Origin: Massilia norwichensis
GTDB lineage: Bacteria; Pseudomonadota; Gammaproteobacteria; Burkholderiales; Burkholderiaceae_D
Direction: 5' to 3'
DNA length: 64,000 bases
NCBI RefSeq assembly: GCF_024753245.1
Contig: NZ_JANUGX010000023.1
Coordinates: 48,953-112,952, forward strand
The translations under genes and the position numbers were made by a program. Shown piece after piece: positions 9,264 to 18,485 of the stretch (its first letter is position 1; the number at the start of each line of letters is the position of its first letter). Below the pieces are notes generated by a model that saw only the letters and a program-made list of their open reading frames with translations, was not told the origin of the DNA and did no database searches.

Positions 9264-9402
9264 TTGGATTCCCGCCTCCGCGGGAATGACGTGCGAAATA
9301 TGCGCGGGAATGACGTGCGAAATATGCGCGGGAATGACGTGCGAAACATGCGCGGGAATGACGTGCAAACGCCGTCGTCCCCGCGAAGGCGGGGACCCAA
9401 GT
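9264..9402. repeat. Composite REP-like element with internal 24-bp tandem repeat
   Basis: Two family-A palindromes in opposite orientation (about 9264-9288 and 9371-9402) flank three copies of a 24-base unit (9281-9304, 9305-9328, 9329-9352) plus a partial fourth to 9370. The unit is a multiple of three and keeps the frame open, encoding RGNDVRNM repeatedly. The element lies between the response regulator and the binding-protein gene and covers where the latter's normal start should be. Confidence 0.85.
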
Positions 9403-10301
9403 TGACTCTCCTGATCAGTATTCTGGCGGCCCTGGTTCTGCCCGCCCAGGCCGCCCGGCCCGCCAAGGACCCCATCCAGGGCTTCCGCTTCCAGATCGTC
9501 ACCGCCGCCAGCGACGACAGCGCCGTTACCCGGCGCATCGCCGAAGACCTGTACAAACGCCTGGTCCCGATCTTTTCCGCCTTCCGCACCGAGCTGGCCC
9601 AGCGCCGCCGCATGGTCTACGTGGTGGTCGGCCCGGCTGCCCTGCGTGAAGTGACAAGCAAGCGCTGCGACTGCGTCGTGATCTCCGCCTTCACCTCGAG
9701 CCAGGTCTACCGCGCCCTCATGGACAAGGCCGCGCATGGCGGCACGCAGCCGGCGGCCAGCACCGCCGTCTATGCCGAGCCGGCGCCCGGCGACCAGCTG
9801 CGCCTGGCCGCGCTGCTGTACCGGCGTCCGGTGCGGGTGGCCGCCATCCTCGGCGTCGACACCGCTTTCCTGCGGCCGGCGCTCGAAGCGGACAAGGTGG
9901 CGGTGCTGGATGCCGGCGGCGAGGACATCAACCGCCTGCTGAACCAGGTCGCCCAGACCGACGTGCTGCTGGCCCTGCCCGACAGCACCGTCTACAGCAC
10001 CGAGAGCATCCGCAACATCCTGCTCTCGACCTACCGCCACAAGCAGGGCGTGATCGGCTTCTCCGGCGACATGGTGAAGGCCGGCGCGCTGGCCACCACC
10101 TATTCGGAGATCGAGGACATCGACGCCCAGGTCGCCGAGATCGCCGCTGCCTACGTGGCCGGCGGCGAGCTGGCGCCGCCGCAGTTCCCGCGCTATTTCC
10201 GCACCATCGTCAACGAGGGCGTGGCGCGCTCGCTCGACCTGACGGTGAGCGACGCGGTGCGCGGCTTCTCGCGCCTGCCGGCGGCGGCGCGCGGGCCATG
10301 A
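9402..10301 (+). CDS. Periplasmic ABC-type substrate-binding protein, probable sensor partner of the kinase
   Basis: From the TTG at 9402 this gene encodes 299 residues with a signal peptide (LTLLISILAALVLPAQAA) followed by an ABC substrate-binding fold of the TrpX/PF04392 type. No permease or ATPase gene is adjacent. Instead it sits between a response regulator and a histidine kinase, overlapping the kinase start by ATGA, so it probably delivers a ligand signal to the kinase. The start is uncertain: the frame is open back to ATG 9246, but residues before 9402 are encoded by repeat DNA and would put a charged repetitive tail ahead of the signal peptide. The GGCGGGGA of the repeat could act as a ribosome binding site for the TTG. 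In-frame ATGs at 9300, 9324 and 9348 are alternatives. Confidence 0.78.
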   Translation: MTLLISILAALVLPAQAARPAKDPIQGFRFQIVTAASDDSAVTRRIAEDLYKRLVPIFSAFRTELAQRRRMVYVVVGPAALREVTSKRCDCVVISAFTSSQVYRALMDKAAHGGTQPAASTAVYAEPAPGDQLRLAALLYRRPVRVAAILGVDTAFLRPALEADKVAVLDAGGEDINRLLNQVAQTDVLLALPDSTVYSTESIRNILLSTYRHKQGVIGFSGDMVKAGALATTYSEIEDIDAQVAEIAAAYVAGGELAPPQFPRYFRTIVNEGVARSLDLTVSDAVRGFSRLPAAARGP

Positions 10302-11809
10302 AACCGACGCTGTCCTTCTGGCGCGGCTGGAGCATCGGCCTGCGCATGGCCTTCATCACCATGCTGCCGGTGGTGCTGCTGTTCTCGTCCTTCGTCTGGT
10401 ATTCCTGGTATTCGCACCGCGCCCAGGTCGACGAGGAGCTGGCCGAGCGCGGACGCATCCTGGCGCGCGCGCTGGCCGAAACCAGCGAGTACAACGTCAT
10501 CTCCGGCAACCTGTCCGACCTGCGCCTGACCATCAATGGCCTGGTGCAGTCGGACCGCAGCGTGTACCGCATCGATGTGATCGACACCAGCGGCAGGAAC
10601 AAGGTCAGCGCGGTTTCCGCGCACCCGATCTCGGCCCCGGCCGACGGGCGCTACTACGAGGCGCCGATCCGCAAGCAGGTGATATGGATTAACCTGTTCT
10701 CGGACAATGGCACGCCACACGTCTCCGCTTCCAGCGACACGCGTCCGCCCACGTTCGCGCCCGAGGTGGTGGGCAAGGTGCGGGTGACGATGTCGCCGAC
10801 CAGCATGATGGCCAAGCAGCTGCGGCGCTTCCGCGTCGAGCTGGCGCTGGCGGCGCTGGCCCTGGCCGCGAGCGGTGTCCTGGGCTGGTTCCTGGCGCGC
10901 AGCCTGACGGTGCCGCTGCAGGAGGCGATTGGTGTTCTGCGCGAGATCCGCGGCGGCAATTACCGCGTCGCGCTGCCGGTCACCACCGGCGGCGAGGTCG
11001 GCGAGCTGCAGGCCTCGATCGGCGAGATGTCGGTGGCGCTCGACCGCTCCAAGCAGGACCTCGAAAACAAGGTGGCCGAGCGCACCCGCGACCTGCTGGC
11101 CTCGCGCAACGAGGCGCTGCGCGCCGACGCCGACAAGCGCAAGCTGATCCAGAAGGTCAACAACATCATCGAGGATGAGCGCAAGAGCATCGCGGTCGAG
11201 ATCCACGACGAGCTGAACGCGTCCCTGATCGCGGTGCGGCTGGAATCGCAGACCATCCAGCAGCTGGCCGCCAAGGCGCCGCCGAGTCCGGAAACCGGGC
11301 AGATCGCGGCCAAGGCGCAGGCGATCACCAAGCTCGCGCTCGACCTGTACGCGAACGGCCGGCGCCTGGTGCGCCGCCTGCGCCCGGAGGTGCTGGACAT
11401 GCTGGGCCTGCACGGCGCGGTCGAGGAGATGGTCAGCCATTACCGCTCCAGTTCCGGCATCGCTTTCGAATTCCAGACCGAGGGCGATTTTTCGCGCCTG
11501 AACAACGAGCTGGCGATTTCCGCCTACCGCATCGTGCAGGAAGCGCTGTCGAACATCATGAAGCACGCGCACGCCGGCGCCGCCCACGTCAGCCTGATTC
11601 TCTCGGACGAGGATGACGCCCTGCACATCGAGGTCGGCGACGATGGCGAAGGCTTCGATCCGGCCCTGGCCTCCGAAGGCATCGGCATCATCGGCATGCG
11701 CGAGCGCGTGTTCGCCGTCGGCGGCACGATCCAGGTGCGTTCCCAGCCGGGGCGCGGCACGACGGTGGCGATCAAGCTGCCACTCAAGGGCGAACCTGCG
11801 GTATCGTAG
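10298..11809 (+). CDS. NarX/DesK-type membrane sensor histidine kinase
   Basis: This 503-residue kinase has a first membrane helix (about 15-38), a periplasmic domain (about 40-180), a second helix (about 182-205), a HAMP linker (about 205-260), a coiled coil, a HisKA_3 dimerisation domain with the acceptor His in VEIHDELNASL, and an HATPase domain with a G-box GDDGEGFDP and GIGIIGMRERV. HisKA_3 kinases pair with LuxR-type regulators such as the one at 8596-9246. The ATG overlaps the stop of the binding-protein gene, indicating translational coupling. The likely pathway is ligand to binding protein to kinase to regulator. Confidence 0.92.
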   Translation: MKPTLSFWRGWSIGLRMAFITMLPVVLLFSSFVWYSWYSHRAQVDEELAERGRILARALAETSEYNVISGNLSDLRLTINGLVQSDRSVYRIDVIDTSGRNKVSAVSAHPISAPADGRYYEAPIRKQVIWINLFSDNGTPHVSASSDTRPPTFAPEVVGKVRVTMSPTSMMAKQLRRFRVELALAALALAASGVLGWFLARSLTVPLQEAIGVLREIRGGNYRVALPVTTGGEVGELQASIGEMSVALDRSKQDLENKVAERTRDLLASRNEALRADADKRKLIQKVNNIIEDERKSIAVEIHDELNASLIAVRLESQTIQQLAAKAPPSPETGQIAAKAQAITKLALDLYANGRRLVRRLRPEVLDMLGLHGAVEEMVSHYRSSSGIAFEFQTEGDFSRLNNELAISAYRIVQEALSNIMKHAHAGAAHVSLILSDEDDALHIEVGDDGEGFDPALASEGIGIIGMRERVFAVGGTIQVRSQPGRGTTVAIKLPLKGEPAVS

Positions 11810-11848
11810 CGGTCTTCGCCTCACCATCACCATCCATAGACGGCTACC

Positions 11849-13537
11849 ATGTCCAATGAATTGATCACGCCTTTCGAAAAGGGCAACCAGAACCAGACCA
11901 CCACCTGGGCCGATTGCATCGCCTGGTACGAGGAACTCGCCAAGCGCTACCCGCGCGTGCTGCGCTTCAGCCAGATCGGCACCTCGGATGCGGGCGTGCC
12001 CATCCACGCCGGCGTGATCAGCGCGGACGGCGTGTTCGACCGCTTCGAGATCAAGCGCGAGAACCGTCCGGTGTTCTTCAACAATAACGGCATCCACCCG
12101 GGCGAGCCGGAAGGCGTGGACGCCTGCATGGCGCTGGTACGCGACTTCTGCCAGCAGCCGGAGCGCCTGGCGGCACTGGGCCGCACCGTGTTCATCTTCA
12201 TCCCGCTGTACAACGTCGACGGCGCCTTCAACCGCCAGAACACCTCGCGCGTGAACCAGGACGGCCCGGAATCCTTCGGCTTCCGCGGCAACAGCCGCCA
12301 CCTGGACCTGAACCGCGACTTCGTCAAGTGCGACACCTTCACCGCGCGCGTGTTCAACGAATTCTTCAGCGCCTGGCAGCCGGACGTGATGGTCGACACC
12401 CACACCTCGAACGGCGCCGACTACAGCTACACGATGACCCTGATCCAGACCCAGGCCGACAAGCTGGGCGGCGAGCTGGGCACCTTCCTGCGCGAGACCA
12501 TGCTGCCGGCCATGTACGCCGAGATGGAAAAGCGCGGCTGGCCGACCTGCCCCTATGTGAACCCGGTCAAGGACACGCCGGATGACGGCATCGCCGACTT
12601 CCTCGAAACGCCGCGCTTCTCGACCGGCTACGCGGCGCTGCACCACACAATCGGCTTCATGCCCGAGACCCACATGCTGAAACCCTTCGCCGACCGCTAC
12701 CACTCGATGCGCGCGCTGGTCGAGACGGCGCTGGACTTCACGGTCGCCCATGGCGAGAAAATCGTCCAGCTGCGCCGCGCCGCCAAGGAGCAGGGCCGCA
12801 GCCGCCGCGAATGGCCGATCCACTGGGCGATGGATGCGTCGAATCACTCGACCTTCCGCTTCAAGGGCTACGAGGCCAGATACAAGCCGAGCGTGCTGGG
12901 CGACTACCAGCGCCTGTGGTACGACCGCAGCGCGCCCTTCGAAAAAGACATCCCCTACTATGACCGCTTCCCGGCCGACGTGGTGGTGTGGGCGCCGAAG
13001 GCCTATGTGGTGCCGCAGCAGTGGCGCGAAGTGATCGAGCGCCTGCAGTGGAACGGCGTGCGCATGGAGCGCGTGACGGCGGACCGCGAGCAGGAACTGG
13101 CCTGCTACCACATCAAGTCCGTGGGTTCGCGCCCGCATGCCTACGAAGGCCACATGTTCCACGACGAGGTGCAGCTGGAGCGCCGCTGCGCCAGCGTGAC
13201 GCTGCGTGCCGGCGACTACATCGTGCCGCTGGACCAGGACAATGCGCGCTACGCGGTCGAGATGCTGGAGCCGCTGGGCCACGACAGCTTCTTCCGCTGG
13301 GGCTTCTTCAACAGCGTGCTGGAAAAGAAGGAAGCGTATTCGGACTACGTGTTCGAAGACGAAGCCGAGAAGCTGCTGCGCGACGAGCCCGCGCTGGCCG
13401 CCAAGTTCGCGGACTGGAAGCAGGCGAACCCGGATCTGCTGAAGGACCAGGGCGCGGTGCTCGACTTCATCTTCGCCAACTGCACGCGCTACGTCGAGCC
13501 GGAATGGCGCCGCTATCCGGTCTTCATGATCGACTGA
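11849..13537 (+). CDS. M14-family zinc carboxypeptidase-like protein
   Basis: This 562-residue protein has an N-terminal M14 peptidase domain. The zinc ligands are visible as His and Glu in NNGIHPGEPEGVD and His in VDTHTSNGADYSY, with a catalytic Glu likely in PETHMLKPF. No signal peptide is seen, so it appears cytoplasmic, which is unusual for digestive carboxypeptidases but common for bacterial M14 proteins of unknown substrate. The C-terminal 250 residues carry no motif I recognise. It follows the kinase gene by 39 bases and precedes a secreted dehydrogenase; co-transcription is possible, but no functional link is evident. Confidence 0.85.
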   Translation: MSNELITPFEKGNQNQTTTWADCIAWYEELAKRYPRVLRFSQIGTSDAGVPIHAGVISADGVFDRFEIKRENRPVFFNNNGIHPGEPEGVDACMALVRDFCQQPERLAALGRTVFIFIPLYNVDGAFNRQNTSRVNQDGPESFGFRGNSRHLDLNRDFVKCDTFTARVFNEFFSAWQPDVMVDTHTSNGADYSYTMTLIQTQADKLGGELGTFLRETMLPAMYAEMEKRGWPTCPYVNPVKDTPDDGIADFLETPRFSTGYAALHHTIGFMPETHMLKPFADRYHSMRALVETALDFTVAHGEKIVQLRRAAKEQGRSRREWPIHWAMDASNHSTFRFKGYEARYKPSVLGDYQRLWYDRSAPFEKDIPYYDRFPADVVVWAPKAYVVPQQWREVIERLQWNGVRMERVTADREQELACYHIKSVGSRPHAYEGHMFHDEVQLERRCASVTLRAGDYIVPLDQDNARYAVEMLEPLGHDSFFRWGFFNSVLEKKEAYSDYVFEDEAEKLLRDEPALAAKFADWKQANPDLLKDQGAVLDFIFANCTRYVEPEWRRYPVFMID

Positions 13538-13579
13538 AGCGCAGCGGTTCCACGCAGTTCCAATCACAAGGAGAACGAT

Positions 13580-15283
13580 ATGCATCGCACCATCCTGGCG
13601 GCTCAAGTCGCCGCGCTGGCTTTGATCGGCACCGGGCCGGCGCAGGCCGCGCCTTCGGCCGGCCAGACCTACTTCGAGCGCAACTGCGCCAGCTGCCACA
13701 CGGTCGACGCCAGGCTGGGTTCGCGCGCCGGCCCGGGCCTGTACAACGTGGTGGGCCGCAAGGCCGCGGCGGTGGCCGGCTACAACTACACGGATGCGCT
13801 GAGCAAAGCCGGCGCCGCCGGCAAGACCTGGACCCGCGAAGAGCTGGACGTCTTCCTGCGCGACCCGAGCAAGGACGTGCCGGGCACCACGATGCCGATC
13901 GGGATCGCCGACGGCAAGGCGCGTGCCGCCGTGATCGATTACCTGGCGGCGCAGAGCGGCAAGGCGGCACCGGCCGCATCGGCCACGGCAGCGGCAGCCA
14001 AGCCAGCCGGCAGCGACAAGGGTGGCGCCTGGACCGAGGATAAACCGGGCGACCTGCACCACCTCACCGTCGACAAACTCGTCGCGCCGTATGCCAGCGA
14101 GAGCGCCGGCAATGGTCCGAAGGTGGCCGCGAGGCCAAGCGGCGCCCTGCCGGCCGTGCCGAAAGGCTTCAAGGTCACGACCTTCGCCGGCGACACCGGC
14201 AAGGCGCGCCTGGCGCTGCGCGCGCCGAACGGCGACATCATCGTCTCCGAAGCCAGCAAGGGCCAGGTCAGCATCCTGCGCCCGGGCGCCGGCGGCGACA
14301 AGGCGGAGAACGTGAGCGTGTTCGCCAGCGGCCTGTCGCGCCCCTACGGCCTGGCACTGTGGCCGTCCGGCGCGAACCCGAAATACCTGTACGTCGCCAA
14401 CGTCAATTCGGTGGTGCGCTACCCGTATGCGAACGGCGACCTGAAGGCCAAGGGCGAACCGGAAACCATCGTCGAGAAGCTGAGCGACACGACCGGCGGC
14501 CACACCACGCGCATGCTGGCGTTCTCGAAGGACGACAAGACCCTGTTCGTCTCCATCGGCTCCGCCACCAACGTCGCCAGCGACATCGGCAAGGCGCCGC
14601 CGCAGCCCCTGGCGCAGTGGGAAAAGGAACACGGCCTGGGCGGCGCCTGGGCCGAGGAAACCGACCGCGCCACGGTGCTGGCCTTCGACCCCGACGGCAA
14701 GAACCGCCGCAACTTCGCCAACGGCCTGCGCAACTGCGTCGGCATGCTGGTGCACCCGCAGACCGGCGACCTGTTCTGCAGCGTGAACGAGCGCGACGAG
14801 CTGGGCGACAACCTGCCGCCGGACTATGTGACGCGCGTGAAGCAGGGCGGCTTTTATGGCTGGCCGTGGTACTACCTGGGCGACCACGAAGACCCACGCC
14901 TGAAAGGCATCCGCCCCGACCTGAAGGGCAGGGCGATCGTGCCGGACACCCTGATCCAGGCCCATTCGGCGCCGCTCGGCATGACGGTCTACCAGGCCCC
15001 GGCCGGCGCCAAGCACGCCTTCCCGAAGGAGTACGAGGGCGACATCTTCGTGGCGCTGCACGGCTCATGGAACCGCGGCATCCGCACCGGCTACAAGGTG
15101 ATCCGCGTGATGATGAAGAACGGCGTGCCGACCGGCCAGTACCAGGACTTCATGACCGGCATGGTGCTGTCCGACCGCGACGTCTGGGGCCGCCCGGCAG
15201 CGGTGACGGTGGCGCAGGATGGGGCGCTGCTGGTGGTGGACGATGCCGGTGGGGTGGTGTGGCGCGTGGCGCCGGAAAAATGA
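13580..15283 (+). CDS. Cytochrome c / L-sorbosone dehydrogenase-type fusion
   Basis: This 567-residue exported protein has a signal peptide (1-23), a class I cytochrome c domain (about 28-130) with heme motif CASCH and a distal Met in TTMPIG, an alanine-rich linker, and a C-terminal six-blade propeller of the sorbosone/glucose dehydrogenase type (about 185-567) that in the family binds PQQ. It should oxidise a sugar or aldehyde in the periplasm and pass electrons to its own heme. The propeller has LRNCVGMLVHP and LHGSWNRGIRTGYKV, typical of the family. AAGGAG lies 8 bases before the ATG. No PQQ biosynthesis genes are in the window. Confidence 0.88.
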   Translation: MHRTILAAQVAALALIGTGPAQAAPSAGQTYFERNCASCHTVDARLGSRAGPGLYNVVGRKAAAVAGYNYTDALSKAGAAGKTWTREELDVFLRDPSKDVPGTTMPIGIADGKARAAVIDYLAAQSGKAAPAASATAAAAKPAGSDKGGAWTEDKPGDLHHLTVDKLVAPYASESAGNGPKVAARPSGALPAVPKGFKVTTFAGDTGKARLALRAPNGDIIVSEASKGQVSILRPGAGGDKAENVSVFASGLSRPYGLALWPSGANPKYLYVANVNSVVRYPYANGDLKAKGEPETIVEKLSDTTGGHTTRMLAFSKDDKTLFVSIGSATNVASDIGKAPPQPLAQWEKEHGLGGAWAEETDRATVLAFDPDGKNRRNFANGLRNCVGMLVHPQTGDLFCSVNERDELGDNLPPDYVTRVKQGGFYGWPWYYLGDHEDPRLKGIRPDLKGRAIVPDTLIQAHSAPLGMTVYQAPAGAKHAFPKEYEGDIFVALHGSWNRGIRTGYKVIRVMMKNGVPTGQYQDFMTGMVLSDRDVWGRPAAVTVAQDGALLVVDDAGGVVWRVAPEK

Positions 15284-15322
15284 ACCTCGTTCCCGGCCTC
15301 GGCGGCCCCCTTGGCGGGAACC

Positions 15323-15398
15323 CATGCTGAGTAACCGTGGCCGGTACGTCGATAACACCGACATGTTTCCGACGTAGCGGTTTCTGTTGCTCAGTATG
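15323..15398. repeat. Long imperfect inverted repeat between convergent genes
   Basis: CATGCTGAGTAAC at the left pairs with GTTGCTCAGTATG at the right, and inner arms TACGTCG/CGACGTA also pair, giving a hairpin of roughly 29-base arms with mismatches. It abuts a family-A palindrome and may act as a bidirectional transcription barrier or be a non-autonomous mobile repeat. Confidence 0.6.
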
Positions 15399-15423
15399 GA
15401 TCCCCGCCTGCGCGGGGATGACG
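15397..15423. repeat. REP-like palindrome, family A
   Basis: ATCCCCGCCTGCGCGGGGAT forms a short stem and matches the elements at 3575 and 9371 in the opposite orientation. It lies 8 bases after the stop of the minus-strand DUF885 gene. Confidence 0.75.
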
Positions 15424-15430
15424 CCGGGCG

Positions 15431-17266
15431 TTACTTAGACTCGGCAATCCACCGATCCACCTTCTTCTCAAGCAGCGCCAGCGGCAGCGTGCCTTCGTCC
15501 AGCACGATCTCGTGGAACTTCGGCAGGCTGAACTTCGCGCCCAATGCCGACTCCGCACGGCGGCGCAGTTCCTGGATCTTCAACGAACCGATCTTGTAGC
15601 CCAGCGCCTGGCCCGGCCACACCATGTAGCGTTCGATCTGGGCGCGCGAATCGGCTTCGCTGTAGCCCAGCGTATCGCTGAAGTACTTGATCGCCTGTTC
15701 GCGCGACCAGCCCTTCTCGTGCATGCCGGTGTCGACCACCAGGCGCGCCGCGCGCAGCATCTCGTCGTTCAGGTGGCCGAAATAATCTTCCGGCTTGTCG
15801 AACAGACCCATCTCCTTGCCCAGGGTTTCGGCGTACAGCGCCCAGCCCTCGGTGAAGGCATTGTTGCCGCCGAACTTGCGGAAGTTCGGCAGATTCAGCT
15901 CCTGCATCAGGGCGATGTGGAAGTGGTGGCCCGGCTGGCCCTCATGCAGGAACAGCGTGACCATGCCGGTGCTGCCGTACTGCTTCGGATCGTTCACCAC
16001 GGCCCAGAACACGCCCGGACGCGAACCGTCCACCGCCGGCGGCGTGTAGTGGTCGGAGGCGGTGGCGCGCGACAGCTCGGGCTCGAGGCGGATGTCGAGC
16101 GGGGTCTTGGGACGCAGCGAGAACAGCGCCGGCAGCGTGGTCTTCAGCTGGGCGTCCAGCTTGCGGTAGACGGCCAGCACTTCCTGCTCGGTCGTGAACG
16201 GCTTGTACTTGGCCTGCTGCGCGACCCAGGCCGGCAGGCCGGCGGCGGGGCCGTTATAGCCCATCTGCGGGCCGATGCGGCCGTATTCGCCCTGGATGCG
16301 CGCCACTTCCTTCAGGCCGATCTGGTGGATCTGCTCCGGCTGCAAATCGGTCGTGGTCTGGCTGGCCACGCGTGCCTTGTACCACTCGGCGCCTTGCGGC
16401 AGCGCGTTCCAGCCGGTGCTGTCGCGGCAGGCCGGAATGTATTCCTTCTCCAGGAAATCCACCAGGCGCTGCAGCGCCGGATTCAGCTTGCGCTCGATGA
16501 CCGCACGGTAGGCGCTGGCCAGCTTCTTGCCGTCCGGCTGGGCGAACGAGGCCGGCATCTTCTTCACCGGGGTGAAATAGATGCTGTCGTCCGGCTTGGC
16601 CGCGACCAGCTGTTTGAACTGGGGCAGGCTGGAGCGCATGATGGACTTCGGCTGCACCACGCCGCGCTTGATCCCTTCGCGCATGTTGGCGATGGCCTGG
16701 TCGATCCAGGGGCCGAGCTGGTCCAGGCGGCTCAGGTAGGCCTGGTAATCCTTCACCGTCGACAGCGGCTGGGCGCCTTCGCCGCCGGCGTAGTTCGCCA
16801 GCATCACCGGCAGGCTGTCCATCTGGCTGAGCGGCAGCAGGTGCTCGGGGAAGGCCTCGAAGCGCAGCGCGGTGCGCAGTTCGTAGTCGAGGATGTCGTA
16901 GCTGGTCTGGTCGCGCGCGGGCAGGGCGTCGCGACGGATCGCGTGCAGGCGCTTCAAATAATCCTTGTAGCGCGCGAACTGGGCGGCGCGGTTCTTCGGC
17001 GCGATCGACATGCCGATCTGGTCGTTGAAACGGCTGTCGCCGCTCTCGCTGGCCGAGACCGGGTCGAAGCGCGCCATCGCATCGTAGTACGCGTCGGCCA
17101 GCTTGTTCAGGCGCTGCGATTCGGCGCTGTCGGCTGCTTTGGTCGCGGCCGGCTTGGCGGCTTGGTTGGCGGCTTGGTTATCGGCTTGGTTATCGGCGGC
17201 GCCGGCGGGTGCGCAGGCAAGCATCGCGGCGCAGGCGAGCGCGCCGAGCTTCAGGGTGTGTTTCAT
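15431..17266 (-). CDS. Exported DUF885 zinc peptidase-like protein
   Basis: This 611-residue secreted protein has a signal peptide (1-23, ending PAGAA) followed by a low-complexity spacer of repeating ADNQ/AANQ and KPA units (about 24-50). The main domain is DUF885, a gluzincin-like family, with the characteristic HEGQPGHHFH motif (about residue 440) and a downstream Glu in NAFTEGWALYAE that would complete a zinc site. It probably degrades peptides in the periplasm. The neighbour upstream (17294-18433) is an amino-acid binding protein on the same strand, 27 bases away, so the two may be co-transcribed and linked in peptide or amino-acid uptake. Confidence 0.87.
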   Translation of the reverse strand: MKHTLKLGALACAAMLACAPAGAADNQADNQAANQAAKPAATKAADSAESQRLNKLADAYYDAMARFDPVSASESGDSRFNDQIGMSIAPKNRAAQFARYKDYLKRLHAIRRDALPARDQTSYDILDYELRTALRFEAFPEHLLPLSQMDSLPVMLANYAGGEGAQPLSTVKDYQAYLSRLDQLGPWIDQAIANMREGIKRGVVQPKSIMRSSLPQFKQLVAAKPDDSIYFTPVKKMPASFAQPDGKKLASAYRAVIERKLNPALQRLVDFLEKEYIPACRDSTGWNALPQGAEWYKARVASQTTTDLQPEQIHQIGLKEVARIQGEYGRIGPQMGYNGPAAGLPAWVAQQAKYKPFTTEQEVLAVYRKLDAQLKTTLPALFSLRPKTPLDIRLEPELSRATASDHYTPPAVDGSRPGVFWAVVNDPKQYGSTGMVTLFLHEGQPGHHFHIALMQELNLPNFRKFGGNNAFTEGWALYAETLGKEMGLFDKPEDYFGHLNDEMLRAARLVVDTGMHEKGWSREQAIKYFSDTLGYSEADSRAQIERYMVWPGQALGYKIGSLKIQELRRRAESALGAKFSLPKFHEIVLDEGTLPLALLEKKVDRWIAESK

Positions 17267-17293
17267 GTTCGGTAGAGTCTTTACGGCTGTCGT

Positions 17294-18433
17294 TTAATAG
17301 CTGGCCAGAGGCGCCAGCGCGCCACCCTTGAAGGTGTAGACCGTCACCGCGGTCTTTTTCAGGTTGCCGTTCGCGTCATAGCCGTAGGTGCCGGCCACGC
17401 CCTGGTAGCTCATGGCGTGGAGATGCTTGCTGACGGCTGCCGCATCGACCGCGTTCGCGCTCTTGATGGCCTGGGCGATGAACATGGTCTGGTCATAGAA
17501 GGCCGGTGCGTACACGTCCGGCTCGCGCTGGAAGCGCTGCTTATAGCGCGCCTTGAAGGCCGGGCCGCCGGGCTGCTTGTCGAGCATGGCGCCGGCCTGG
17601 GCGCACAGCACGTTGGCGCCGACGGCATCGCCGCCCAGCTTGGCCATCTCCGGGCTGCACAGGGTGTCGCCGCCGAGCAGGCGCACGTTCGCCATGCCGA
17701 GCTGCTTCATCTGGCGCGCCATCGGTGCACCCTGCGGCGCATAGCCGCCGAAGAAGATCGCATCGACCTTCCTGGCGCGGAAGGCGGTCAGGATGGCGGA
17801 AAAGTCGCTGGCCTTGTCGTTGGTGAATTCGCGGCCGGCCACGTTCAGGCCGGAGGCGCGCGCCTGCTTGGCGAACTCCTCGGCGATGCCCTGGCCGAAG
17901 GCGGTGCGGTCGTCGATCACGCCGACGGTCTTGATCTTCATTTCCTTCGCCGCGTAGGCCGCCATCGAGCCGCCGACCTGGTTGTCGCTGGCGACGATGC
18001 GGAACACGTGCGGGTAGCGCGACTGCGTGATCTTCGGGTTGGTGCCGACCGTCGACATCAGGATGCCGGCATCGTTGTACACGCGCGAGGCGGGAATCGC
18101 GACGCCCGAGTTGTACGGGCCGAGCACGAACTTGACGCCGGCGTCGGCGAATTTCTGGGCCACGTTCACGCCGGCCTTGGGGTCGCCCTGGTCGTCTTCG
18201 GACATGAGTTCGAAACGCAGGGTCTTGCCGCCGGCCTTGAGCTTTTGCGCGTTGAGTTCTTCGACCGCCAGGCGCACGCCGTTTTCGTTGTCCTTGCCGG
18301 CAAAGGCGTTCGCGCCCGACAGCGGGCCGCTCACGCCGATGCGCACGACCTGTTCCTGGGCCTGGGCGGCTGCGCCGGACATGAGCAAAGCGGCGGCCAG
18401 CGCCAGCGGCGCAATCTTGAATTTCGATGGCAT
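17294..18433 (-). CDS. LivJ-type branched-chain amino acid ABC substrate-binding protein
   Basis: This 379-residue periplasmic type I binding protein has a signal peptide MPSKFKIAPLALAAALLMSG and then the LivJ fold (VRIGVSGPLSGANAFAGKDN at the start of the mature part, VKFVLGPYNSGVAIPASRV and TVGVIDDRTAFGQGIAEEF in the core). The ATG at 18433 is preferred because GGAGA lies 9 bases upstream; the frame is open 13 codons further but that would bury the signal peptide. No permease or ATPase genes are beside it, so it is an orphan binding protein. It is flanked by a DUF885 peptidase and an Lrp-type regulator. Confidence 0.9.
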   Translation of the reverse strand: MPSKFKIAPLALAAALLMSGAAAQAQEQVVRIGVSGPLSGANAFAGKDNENGVRLAVEELNAQKLKAGGKTLRFELMSEDDQGDPKAGVNVAQKFADAGVKFVLGPYNSGVAIPASRVYNDAGILMSTVGTNPKITQSRYPHVFRIVASDNQVGGSMAAYAAKEMKIKTVGVIDDRTAFGQGIAEEFAKQARASGLNVAGREFTNDKASDFSAILTAFRARKVDAIFFGGYAPQGAPMARQMKQLGMANVRLLGGDTLCSPEMAKLGGDAVGANVLCAQAGAMLDKQPGGPAFKARYKQRFQREPDVYAPAFYDQTMFIAQAIKSANAVDAAAVSKHLHAMSYQGVAGTYGYDANGNLKKTAVTVYTFKGGALAPLASY

Positions 18434-18485
18434 TCTTGTGTGTCTCCGTGATGTTCCAACGGGCGCCATCATCGCATGATTTATT

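Noticed and set aside
9281..9370. Tandem 24-base repeats as a CRISPR array
   Set aside because: The units are directly adjacent with no spacers and there are no cas genes.
10193..15061. A 1,622-codon open frame on the minus strand
   Set aside because: It lies opposite five well-supported plus-strand genes and its product is low-complexity and rich in R, H, A and V, typical of antisense frames in GC-rich coding DNA.
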